Shown here piece by piece: positions 1 to 24,253 of a stretch of 64,000 nucleotides of DNA. The stretch covers positions 18,438,001 to 18,502,000 of the forward strand of contig NC_092671.1 of NCBI RefSeq assembly GCF_964355755.1, written 5' to 3'. The notes under the pieces are model-generated. The model did not search any database. It saw nothing but the letters and a program-made list of their open reading frames with translations, and was not told the origin of the DNA. The translations under genes were made by a program, and so were the position numbers. The DNA is from Antedon mediterranea. Its lineage: Eukaryota; Echinodermata; Crinoidea; Comatulida; Antedonidae. Every line of letters starts with the position of its first letter. Positions within the stretch are counted from its first letter, which is position 1.

Positions 1-257
1 ACAACTACCATATGAGAATTTAAATATGCTAATATAGAATGTTTAACATCACATTTATATCTAATATATCTTGTTAATAAGGAGATATGGGGCTTCAAAA
101 TAGCAAATGCTAATTAACCCACTTCCCGATGTCTGATGTTGGTAAACTTTGCATATTATGATGTTTGTTTGAACCATATTTATCAGACAAAGCAAAACAA
201 ATTCTTTTGCAATTTGTTCTAGGTTCACACTATTTTTGACTTATCTCTCCTGGACTA
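1..257 (-). repeat. Terminal part of a TAGTCCAG-ended foldback element
   Basis: This stretch closely matches 50560-50845 plus 52577-52584, the right arm of the foldback element in gene B intron 2. Shared phrases are the 'ggagatatggggcttcaaaatagc' type stretch, the 'cacttcccgatgtc' segment and the 'gcaatttgttcta' segment. It ends in CTGGACTA at 250-257, the same terminus that closes the 48.6-52.6 kb element. Only one arm is visible because the window starts inside the repeat. No coding potential is seen. Confidence 0.75.
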
Positions 258-1565
258 ACAGTGCTTTAAGCTAGCAGATATTTGATTTTCGAATTGCCGT
301 CGATACAAAAATAATTGTTTCATTTATTTTTTTACTTTTATTTTTTTTTATTTTATTTTATTCAATTTTCAGGCACAAAAATACATGACAAGACAGCGGT
401 GCAGCACCATGAGAATTGCCATGAGTGCAAAGCACTATCGAGATGGCTCTCCATATTGTAATATAATGTTATGAGGTTTCTGATTTGTAATGAAGACTCT
501 TACTCGCTTAACTGTAGTAACACATTGTTTATTCAATAATACGTTATATACTCAATACAATACAATATAGAAACAGGAACAGAGGATACGGTGATGCTGT
601 CGGTGAGGTGTGAGTGTAGGTCTGCTTCTGAAGAAGTGGCTGTGAGGTGTAGATGTTCTTCTGAAGAAGTGGCTGTGAGGTGTGTGCTCCGTGAGGTGGC
701 TGTAAGGTGTGTCTGGGCTCTTCTGAAACTTGGGGGTATATTGGCTTCGGTTCATTTGCATATGTCAATACGTAATCTCAGAGGTTACTGATTAGTCCTA
801 AGTTGATCCAGGGGTGTTTGAGTAGAAGTGATTAACGGTATAATAAGGTATTTCTATGATGGATGACACTGTCAAATCTGTACTTAAATAGTGTCAATCT
901 CTCCTGGTTTAACGATGGGAAAGGTCATAAAATTAAGCTAAGTGTTTTCTTTAGGGATTCGATTATAAACTAAATGGACTTTTAAAACATCTGGACAAAC
1001 TCTCCTCTGGACTTCCTGGGCCAAGTTCGTGAACTTATTTGAACTCTAATACAAAGGTTGATTTCTTAATTATAAAAGTATATCACTATATTACAATATA
1101 CTGCAATTGAACATAATAAAGTAAACAATAAAAATACAGATATAAACATTTAAAAATTGCGAGGCATCAAATTGAACAATCATTACAATTGAATCTAAAA
1201 ATATATAAATATAAATGTTATGTACAGATAAAAATGATTGTTTAAAGATAAAAAAATAAGTTTACCCATGGTCCACCAAAGCTTCCCTATTTTAACATTG
1301 TTTCGAAATCGAAAAGTCATGAACACTTATGTATAGCATGGCGAGCAAGCTAGACTTAAACGATTCATAATAATTATTATTATACAAAAAAAATGTGTTA
1401 CTTTTGTAAACAATCAACATTTACATTCCTAAATTCAGTTTCCCGTCTTGCTTTGGTAACAAAAATACAATAGAATTATTGTATTGGAAACTACAACAAA
1501 CTATTGCTTGGCTGGAATTGTATAATTATTTTACTAGTCTCCTTCCTCGTTTTTTTTTGTTTACA
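258..1565. other. Upstream region of gene A; T-rich tract and a short minisatellite, no gene seen
   Basis: A T-rich tract lies at about 315-370. Imperfect ~36-bp tandem repeats containing GAAGAAGTGGCTGTGAGGTG run from about 612 to 715, and the small ORFs over them are by-products of the repeat. On the minus strand the segment has an AATAAA near 530, so it may be the end of a retroelement LTR, but I found no matching target-site duplication. Strong pyrimidine tracts appear only near 1540-1566, where they form the acceptor of gene A's first coding exon. Confidence 0.4.
612..715. repeat. Short minisatellite, ~36-bp unit
   Basis: Three to four imperfect copies of a unit containing GAAGAAGTGGCTGTGAGGTG are seen in tandem, with a degenerate final copy. 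No function is apparent. Confidence 0.6.
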
Positions 1566-1569
1566 GAAA

Positions 1570-14683
<13,114 letters not shown>

Positions 14684-15330
14684 TCCGAGTGTAATATACT
14701 CCAACAGAGCACATGAATTATTTTGAAACGATTAAGGTGAGGAAATATGTTAGAATGAACAGAGATTAGAACCCGCAACCTTCTGCTTGATTTGCAAATG
14801 TCTGGATTACATTTTTTTTTTACATTTCTATGCCTATTGTGTTTATATATATCTGCGTACATTTGAGGGACTAGTGCTGTTCCACCGTACCACGCAGAGA
14901 ATGTTAAAGAGTCGCTTTCCAATCGGGTTTGACTTATACCATAAAAACCAGATGTTAGGACATCTGCATACCAAGCAGAAGGCCCGTGTTCGAATCTCAC
15001 AGATTTCCTCTTCTTATTGTTTCAAATTAATTAATTACATTTCAGTATATCACTGGGCGGTTTAGAATTAATTTCTATGCCTATTGTGTTTATATATAAT
15101 ATAAAAGTATCTCTTCGGAGATCCCGCTTCGTGAATAAAAATACTGATAGATTAAGGCGTATCAATGTGATCTCTGGTGTGCGTGCGTACAATAAGGGGC
15201 TATTGAAGAATGTTAAAGAGTCGCTATCCAATCGGGTTTGAACTATACCATGAAAGCCTAAGTGGTTTAATGATTAGGACAATTTCCGGGTTCGAATCTC
15301 CGTCGGGGCGGCTAGTGTTGCCCGAAAGGT
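14684..15330 (+). repeat. tRNA-derived SINE-like pieces
   Basis: Two related segments share the phrase AGAATGTTAAAGAGTCGCT and CCAATCGGGTTTGA (14890-14930 and 15208-15242). Each is followed by pol III-like boxes: GTGTTCGAATCTC near 14984, and AGTGGTTTAATGATTAGGAC plus GGGTTCGAATCTC at 15260-15302. The second lacks the anticodon arm, so this is not a working tRNA gene. Confidence 0.45.
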
Positions 15331-16120
15331 CTGCTACCTTTTCTGGCTGTTTTACTTTATCGTTATGATTTAGCTTTTTTTTTTGTGTATCTCCATATGA
15401 GAGCGAGCCACAGCATTGTCATTTTTTCAGTAATTTGCCTACACAAAACGTCTCAGGACTGTTTTTTTGGAACTACCCATTATTGCATTGTGTAGACCTC
15501 CCACCTTCGTGACACCTTTGCGGTAAATCTTGCAAAACTTGTTCATTGGTTGACTGTACTGAAAAATGTAATAGTAACCAAACTGGCCGCATTTTTAGAT
15601 CTACGGGGCGGTTTGTCGGTAAAAACTAACTTGATGTATGTATATGGGCATTGTTCGGATCAGACAATTAATTAATTGTCTAATTTATTTATCTCATATA
15701 CTGTAATATTTGTGATAAACAGTATATCGGGGAAACAAAAAACACTCTCTGTATAAGAATGACACAACACAGATCAGCAATCAAAACATTAGAGCTTGAT
15801 TAACCTGTAGCCGAACAGCTGGTCACTCAATTGCAAATTTAAAATGATTGCAATAGACCACGATGTCAAATGGAGGAAAAAAAAGTCGCAAAGAAAACCA
15901 CAGGGAATTACTACTTAAAACCACAACAACTTTTGGAATTAACATTAAGAACATACTCCCAGATCAGTAAAATTACTCCCTTGACTACCTAAAATTAAGT
16001 TTCAATATTAACCTCCATGTAAGCTGTTTTTTTAATTTTATTCCAAAAATTGTTTATATCTACCAAGCTTCATTGTTTTCTACCCAATATTATCTCCACC
16101 CTCTATTCACCAGCCAGTGC
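15310..16120 (+). mobile_element. Penelope-like element fragment (terminus plus decayed GIY-YIG end)
   Basis: 15310-15433 is pLTR sequence in + orientation. 15435-15970 matches the 3' coding end of the full-length copy at 45270-45800, with internal deletions and frameshifts. In the endonuclease, 'cagtatatcggggaaacaaaa' encodes the QYIGETK-type core. 15990-16110 matches the downstream pLTR. Confidence 0.75.
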
Positions 16121-17436
16121 CTCTTTTGTTTTATTAGGTATATGCATGGATAATGCATATAACCTACTGATTCTGTCAAGATCTTTATTTATTCTTTCCT
16201 TAGCACTATTTTGTCCGTCAATTATCTTGATATCAGTTTCATCTAGTTATGTCAATCTTATGGCCAGGAATCGATGTGGTTATGTTTTCACGGTGCGCAA
16301 TCAAACATTACGCGGTTAACGAAATCACGTTTGTAATCATATCTTCACAAGCATAAATCACAATTAAAACAAAATTTGGTACTCATAATTTCCAGGTCAT
16401 ATTACAGCATATGGCAATTACGTGCGTAGCGCATATAACACATGCGTACGCGCGCTTAAAATTTCAAAATTTATTTAGATGAAATTAGAGTACGTTTCAG
16501 AAAATGTTAAGCGTTTTAAAAATTGCCATGAGTGCGCAGCTTTTTGCACGCGCGTTAAACGTTAGTATGCATTCTTTTTGCCTGATTTCTGTTTTACAAC
16601 CTTTCTTTATATTAATAATATCATCATATTTTATTCACGTGTATGTATCATATGTATAATTTATTATGAAATTAAGATAACAAAAGTTGATTAAGTCATC
16701 ATTAATTGCATATTAAATTTAAAAAAAAACAATTTCGACAATCAAACAAATTATGACATTTTCTTAGGAAAAAATAACAAACTTAACATTAACTTTCTTC
16801 CTTCAAAAGTTCATATATTAAAGTTTAAAGTTTATAGTTTCATCATTTTTTTTTTTTAAAGATGTCATCATAGTAAAAAATTTAAATTCATTGCGGTATG
16901 TAATAATCTATCTGCACCAAAGTGGTTACTGCTTAGTAAATACACGGAGGAATCTTTCTACAACTTTTAGTCAGTTGTGTATGACTCGGTGGTCTGTGCT
17001 CGTGTCTATGGCATTAAAGGTACCGAGATTGAGTGTCACCTTGGGAAACGAAATAAGATTATCCGTATTGTTTGTTCAATTTTATTTGTTAGTGTATAGA
17101 ATATACACATAATTTATAATGAAATCTAGATAAAAATTAATTGATGCCTATTACTATGTAACAATGTGGTTTATGAGGGATCTTTGATCGGATTGTGATA
17201 CCGGCTATTGTATTCGCGTTAGCAAGATCCTATCATTATAAATAATTAAAGATTCTGAGAAAATCAATCAATCAATATATCTTTTAAAAATCAATTCTCT
17301 TTAAATCAATGCAAATAACCTATAATTCGTCATAGTGACGAATTAAATCTAGTTTATTTTATTCCTGTCCACTCGGGAAACGCTTGCCTGATATATCTAT
17401 CTATCTTTGTCCAAGTACCTAAACATGCACTGATTA
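16121..17436. other. Intergenic, nothing recognised
   Basis: AT-rich sequence without supported genes. A short (AATC)n-like run at about 17262-17276 could be the tail of a retroposon. Confidence 0.4.
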
Positions 17437-18060
17437 AGGGCTAGTGTTGCCCGAAAGCTCTGCTAACTTTTCTGGCTGTTTTACTTTATCGTTTTGATTT
17501 AGCTTTTCTCTTTTTTTTTGTATATCCACTGATACCCACAGCATTGTCCTTTTTCAGTAATTTGCCTTTGGATTTATATATATATAAGAAATAAAATATA
17601 ACAAAAGGAGAAAAGGTGGTGAATGGTGGTTGGAAACTGAATAAGATTAGAAAACAAAGAAGGTAGCTTGGTAGAGATATAAACAATTTTAGAATGGAAC
17701 TAAAAAACAGCCAAAATGGTGGTTAATATTGAAACTTAAATTTTGGTAGTCAATGGAATAATTTTACCGATCTGGGAGTATGTTCCTAATGTTAAGTCCA
17801 AAAGGTTTTGTGGTTATAAGTTTTAATTCCCAGTGGGTTTCTTTGTCTTTGCGAGTTTTGTCGCTCCATTTGACATCGTGGTCTATTGTAATAACTCTTA
17901 AATTTGCAATCGAGTGACCAGCTGAATTAAAATGTTCGGCTACAGGTTGATCAAGCTTTAATGTTTTGATAGCTGATCTGTGTTGTGTCATTCTCATACG
18001 GAGAGTGTTTTTTTGTTTCCCCGACGTACTGTTTGCCACAAATATATATAAACACATTAG
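17437..18060 (-). mobile_element. 5'-truncated Penelope-like copy with inverted terminus
   Basis: On the minus strand 18055-17764 encodes the GIY-YIG endonuclease end (frame with CGKQYVGETKNTLRMRMTQH), ending at TCTGGGAGTATG-type sequence shared with other copies. 17760-17590 is the following pLTR. 17437-17580 is pLTR in the opposite orientation, ending in (TA)n. This mix of direct and inverted termini is typical of Penelope insertions. The ATG-initiated minus ORF is 97 codons; the upstream reverse transcriptase is missing. Confidence 0.8.
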
Positions 18061-18123
18061 GCATAGAAAGTAATTTTAAACTGAAAGTGTTATACTGAAA
18101 TTGAATTAATTAATTTGAAACGA

Positions 18124-20655
18124 CTAGATGGCACGCTCGCTTCGCTCGCGTACCATCTAGGGGTGCTCACAGATGGTTCTCGAATACAGTAGAATCCACG
18201 GACGGGGACTTTTTTGGGACACTAAACAAAAACGGAAGTGTCCCCCTAATTGGGGTATTCAGAAATAGAGACAACAAAACCAATACTGGATTCCATAAAG
18301 GACAATTAATTTATGTGGATTAAAGAAATTAGGGAGAAATGGAAATGTATGTACGGGAATTGGGCGGCAGCACGTGGTGGTGGTGATGGAACCGCAGTAA
18401 TAAAGTTGATTGTATTTATATATTATAAGAACCAAACTAAATAAATAGACCTAGACATTCTGTGAAATGGAAATCGGAAATTCAAGCTCCTATTCAGTGA
18501 AAAATTAAACTGTAGTCTACCTAAATATTTAGGGCAAATCATCGGTTGTGGTGTTGAACTTCCTGTAAACATTTGTGTGAACCAAACTGGGTCGAATTTC
18601 TGTCATGAGTACTGATTTGTTGGCCTGTGATTTATGACGCCTAAGGGATCTATCTAGACTTATTTTTTAGAATAATGTACGTACCTGTCAGATACAATTG
18701 TCTTGTGTCGTATAATAAATAAGTACTGTAATAGTTACTGAAGTTACTATTACAATCTCGTCAATGAAAACACGAAAATGTATATGCACTTACTTATGAA
18801 AACGTATACAGTATTATACTCAGTTTTTGAAACAGTAGGTTTAAAAAAGTTTCGTTTGTCTGTAAAATGATGTAATCAAGCTGTTTACATGAGTCTTAAT
18901 TTATAAGCACATCAATAATAAAATAGTTTATCTATCCTGTAATTGCCGAGATTATGGTCGCTGTTGAATGAAATAAAGCCAATCGGTATCATATTTGTAC
19001 AGAAACGTTTTCGCGGCCGAAGGGTGTAACCTAAATTCGTGGTATTATTATTATCGTCAAGAACTAACTGTAACTACATAGAAAGTAGGGTATCATAAAT
19101 TTGGCCTTAGCACTCGGGGGAGTGGCTAAGATGAAGTCCGTGGGACTACTAAATATAAATTGTAATGAACCTCGAGGGACATAAATAGGAATATTTCATG
19201 TTTCATTATCAATGTATAATAAATGGAAACTGTTTACCGATTCAAATAATAGAAATTGGTTTTTAACATTTTCCGAACCTATTGCAAGTTCATTCTCAAA
19301 GGGCCCATATATTTACCTACCGTATGTGTTAAACCAAGGGCTCATAAATTTACCTACAGTACTTGTGTTAAACCAAACTACTGGATGTTCCATTCATCGC
19401 AAATCAATACATTTGTATAATCGTATATTAAATCTATCAAAATAGTATTTTTTAAAGAAAATCGGCCTGTCTTCAACATTATGATGGTGTACTCTAGCAA
19501 TCTATCAAAATAGTATTTTTTTAAAGAAAATCGGCCTGTCTTCAACATTATGATGGTGTACTCTAGCTGTTCAACCGGTTTTCAGCTATTAAAAACAATT
19601 ATCGTAGGAGGAGATAGGAAAATGCGAAGCCTCCTCGCTATGTAACATTAGGGTTGAGGGATGGGAAAGCGGATAGGTACAAAGAGGAACAATTTTTAAA
19701 TATATTCTTTATCCACTGAGTAACGAAATATTTTGTTCATGTTTTATAGGCCTATAAATAATATACCTCTAAATACAGTAGGCCTAAAACATTTGCGATT
19801 TAATACTTTGTTAAAATTGTCACTGTCATAATCGATTGAAATATTAAAGTACATGTCACGATACACCACTACGACGTTTATATTTTTGGTAATTATTAAT
19901 TAATACAAACGTTGAGAAGGAACTGTCAGTATAAAGTTTATTTGTATATCTAACAGTAGAGCCTATCCACAGTCTCAGTAATAAAGTTTATTTGTATATA
20001 TTTTTATATTACATCTAACAGTACGAACATTCACAGTAAGAAATGTTCGATTCAAATGAAAAATAGTTAATAGGTATTTACAGTATTGTCAAAGTATTGC
20101 AAGTTTATTCTCAAAGGGCCCATATATTTACCTACCGTATGTGTTAAACCAAGGGCTCATAAATTTACCTACAGTACTTGTGTTAAACCAACTCTGGCAG
20201 ACTGAGAGATTGGGATGTTCCATTCATCGCAAATCAATACATTTTTATAATCGTATATTAAATCTATCAAAATAGTATTTTTTAAAGAAAATCGGCCTGT
20301 CTTCAACATTATGATGGTGTACTCTAGCTGTTCAACCGGTTTTCAGCTATTAAAAACAATTATCGTAGGAGGAGATAGAAAAATGCGAAGCCTCCTCGCA
20401 TTTTTTTGGCGGGTATTTTTCAAGATGGACATCCATTAGACAGTGTATACCACGATCGGAAAACACCCCTATTTGGGGCAAATCTTTGAACCTAAATTCG
20501 TTTTAATCGTCAATAACTAATTATCTAACTCAATTTAATTAGTAAACAGGGTTACATCAGGCGGTTAAAATAAGTACCGAAAGTACGAACCAACTTTACA
20601 TACCATCGAGTGAAAATTCTAGAAGTAAGGCGCGATTTACCGAATTAAACGATAA
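18124..20655 (-). mobile_element. Composite, rearranged Helitron copy
   Basis: The CTAG hairpin end is at 18124-18160, before a T on the minus strand. The interior is mosaic. 19263-19380 is repeated at 20098-20200, a ~67-bp piece is tandemly duplicated at 19440-19560, and sequence that should be mid-element restarts at 19639. It stops at about 20655 without the TCTATATATAAA terminus. It looks like two copies fused or nested. Confidence 0.65.
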
Positions 20656-21746
20656 GATGAAGAAATCTGTGTGAATGAGAAAATATATTCTTCAGACTTC
20701 AGCTGAATAAAGAATGACTAAACAAACTTCGTCAATAATATTGTTAAATAAGTTCATTTGGATCTGATAATATAATGTGATAAAAAGTTACTTCTATTTG
20801 ATCCAATATAATGTCAAGTTTGTAAGATGATATCGGTACTTACATTTCCAGAGAACTTGACGTTTCGCCTACTAACAGCAAGTCACCAGAACGTATTCAC
20901 TTATGATTATGCCTTGCTGTTAGTAGGCGAAACGTCAAGTTTTCTGGAAATGTAAGTACCGATATCATCTTACAAACTTGACATTATATTTGATCATATA
21001 GAAGTAACTTTGTATCACATTGGTCAATAATTACATTAATGGAGTGGTTATAGTTTAGGGTTCATGTTCTATTGAATATAGTGTATCTAGTTGTGATTTG
21101 ATCTGATGATTTGATTATGTTTGAAAAAGGAAATTATATATATTATATATTGTTGTATTTTGTATATGTATGAAAACAATTACTAAAATGTGTTTAATAT
21201 TATAAAAATCATAGTTTGTAATGTTTGAACCAAAAAGGTTAAAGATAGATTTCAAATATATGCGTTACAGACAATTATTTATTAAGCCCTTTCCTTACCC
21301 AGTTGTGATCCATCATAGAATATATTTGGTACGTAAAATTAATTAATTTAAAATGTTTAATAAATTGTGATGTGGAAGGATTTGTTTTAGTCTTTAGGGA
21401 TGATCCCATCATGTTGTTGCCATAGATGTAATTCACATGACACCATAAAATGATTAAAAAAGTGTTTTACATCTACGTTTTAATTTCATTATTATTTATG
21501 TTTTTTAAGTTAATTATTATCTTAACTAGAATTTGATTCGTCACTTATATAATTTATTTCACCGTGGTAGATTAGTGTAACTTGCAAACATAATAATTCT
21601 TATAAATAGAATAACATTAACATAAATACGGTAATATATGGTCCTATTATCGTGCATAGTCACATTAACGTGTATAGATTACTATACAAGTTTAACATAA
21701 ATAAGCAATAACCACGTGCTTATCAAGGAGGGGAAAGTAATATCTA
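20656..21746. other. Intergenic, contains one long hairpin
   Basis: No gene is seen. The only structure is the inverted repeat at 20775-21020. Confidence 0.5.
20775..21020. repeat. Near-perfect 108-bp inverted repeat with 30-nt loop
   Basis: Arms 20775-20882 and 20913-21020 are almost identical in reverse complement; the centre pair is ACTAACAGCAAG and CTTGCTGTTAG. It would fold into a long hairpin in RNA. It could be a short foldback element or a hairpin RNA source. No ORF. Confidence 0.85.
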
Positions 21747-23038
21747 TCTATATATAAATTTACGTAAGGGCAAAATTCGGTAAATCGCGCGTTATTTCTA
21801 GAATGTTTACTCGATGGTATGTAAAGTTGGTTCGTACTTTCGGTACTGATTTTAACCACCTGATGTAACCATGTTTACTAATTAAATTGAATTCGATAAT
21901 TAGTTATTGACGAATAAAACGAGTTTAGGTTCAACGATTTGCTCCAAATAGGGGTGTTTTCCGATCGTGGTATACACTGTCTAATGGATGTCCAATTTGA
22001 AAAATACACGCACACAATAATACGAGGACACTTCGCATTTTCCTATCTCCTCCTACGATAATTGTTTTTAATAGCTGAAAACCGGTTGAACAGTTCGAGT
22101 ACAGCATCATAATCTTGAAGACAGGCCGATTTTCTTTAAAAAATGCTATTTTGATAGATTTAATATACGTTTTTACAAATGTATTGATTTGTGATGAATG
22201 GAACATTCCAAATTATTTGGTTTAACCATAGAGGCATAGATTTAGATTTATGGGCTCCCTTGGAGAATAAACATAAATAGTATTGCAATGATGTACAATA
22301 CTGTTAAGGTATTAACCACTTTTGATCGCAATTTGAATCGCAAATTTCTTACTGTGAGTGTTGGTACTGTTAGATATATATAAACAAATATACAAATAAA
22401 CTTTATTACTGTGAGTGTGGGTAGGCCCTACTGTTAGATTATAAACATATAATATACAAATAAATAAACGTTATTACTGACAGTTGCTTCTCAACATTTG
22501 TATTAATTAATAATTTAAAAATATATAAACGTCGTAGTGGTGTATCGTTACATGTACTTTACTATTTCAATCGACTATGACAGTGAGAGTTTTAACAAAG
22601 TACTAAATCGTAAATGTTTTACTGTCTTTAGTGGTATATTATTTATAGGCCTATAAAACATTAAAAACAATATTTCGTTACTAAGTAGATAAGAATATAT
22701 TTTAAAATGTTTCCTCTTTGTACCTATCTTCTTCCCCCATCCCTCAACCCTTAATGTTACATACAAAACACAAATTGGGTTTGTTTAAATGAGTCCAAAT
22801 AAAAAAATTTGACTCATTTTGTTTCTCTCTCGGAAGTAATTCCCAGGGTGCTAATTTTGGTTGACTACATAAATCATCGTGTATATTTATTCGTTTCTGT
22901 AAACGACAATGTATTATAGTCCTGCAGTACGTACATTTGAAATCTCCATTTTTTTCTCGCTGGAAAATACTGTGTATTCGAGAACCATCTGTGGGCACGA
23001 CCTAGATGGTACGCGAGCGAAGCGAGCGTGCCATCTAG
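21747..23038 (+). mobile_element. Non-autonomous Helitron, copy 2
   Basis: It starts TCTATATATAAATTTACG after A (21746) and ends with the GC-rich hairpin and CTAG at 23002-23038. One hairpin position differs (TGCCATCTAG against TACCATCTAG), which weakens the stem by one pair. The end abuts copy 3 directly. Confidence 0.82.
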
Positions 23039-24253
23039 TATATATAAATTTACGTAAGGGCAAAATTCGGTAAATCGCGCCTTACTTTTAAAATTTTTAC
23101 TCGATGGTATGTAAAGTTGGTTCGTACTTTCGGTACTGATTTCAACCACCTGATGTAACCCTGTTTTCTAATTAAATTAAGTTAGATAATTAGTTATTGA
23201 CGATTAAAACGAATTTAGGTTCAACGATTTGCCCCAGATAGGGATGTTTTCCGATCGTGGTATACACTGTCTAATGGATGTCCATCTTGAAAAATACCCG
23301 CCACAAAAATGCGAGGGGGCTTCGCATTTTCCTATCTCCTCCTACGATAATTGTTTTTAATAGCTGAAAACCGGTTGAACAGCTCGAGTACAGTATCATA
23401 ATGTTGAAGACAGGCCGATTTTCTTAAAAAAAATACTATTTTGATAGATTTAATATACGTTTATACAAATGTATTGATTTGCGATGAATGGAACATTCCA
23501 ATCTCTGTGTCGTTCCACAAGCGCCTATTCCCTCAGGCGTCGTAAAGGAAAGTACTGTATACTCATAACAGAAATTCGATCCATTTTTTTTTTCACTCTG
23601 TGCTGCAGAGGTTGGATATAATTTTTTTTAAACGGATAATGAGCTAGCGTTTTCAGTCGCCGTAATTTAATATCTATTACCGATTAAATCGAATTTATGA
23701 TTTGCCCCGAATAGAGGTGGTTTTCACAAATTGTTTAACATTATATATAAACATACGTCGTAGTGTATGTACATGTACATGTACTGTACTATTTCAATCG
23801 ACTACGACGGTGATAGTTTCAACAAAGTATTACATCGCAATGTTTTACTGTGTTTAGTGGTATATTATTTGTAAAACATGTTAATTAATATTTCGTTACA
23901 AAATAAGGAATATATTTAAAAATTGTTCCTCTTTGCACCCATCCTCTTCCCCATCTCTCAACCATAATGTTACATACAAAACACAAATTAAGTTTGTTTA
24001 AATTTGACTTAAACAATTGGTCTCATTTTGTGACAACTTTCTCTTTCGGAAGTAATTCCCAGTGTGCTAATTTTAGTTGAGTACATAAATCACAGTGTCT
24101 ATTTAATCGTTCCTGTAAACGACATATATTATTGTCCTGCATTATTGTACATTAGAAATCGCCAGTTTTTTAACGCTGAAATTACTGTGTATTCGAGAAC
24201 CATCTGTGGGCACGACCTAGATGGTACGCGAGCGAAGCGAGCGTACCATCTAG
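23039..24253 (+). mobile_element. Non-autonomous Helitron, copy 3, head-to-tail with copy 2
   Basis: It begins TATATATAAATTTACG immediately after the CTAG of copy 2, so the TC is missing at the junction, and ends in the hairpin and CTAG at 24217-24253 followed by T. Head-to-tail tandems are a known outcome of Helitron rolling-circle transposition. Confidence 0.82.

Noticed and set aside
468-1060. Solo LTR on the minus strand
   Set aside because: AATAAA and TG/CA-like ends are suggestive but no target-site duplication could be found.
15254-15315. tRNA gene
   Set aside because: A-box and B-box look good but the anticodon arm is missing; it is a SINE relic.
16050-16319. Hydrophobic 89-codon ORF
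   Set aside because: First part is Penelope pLTR sequence; remainder shows no support.
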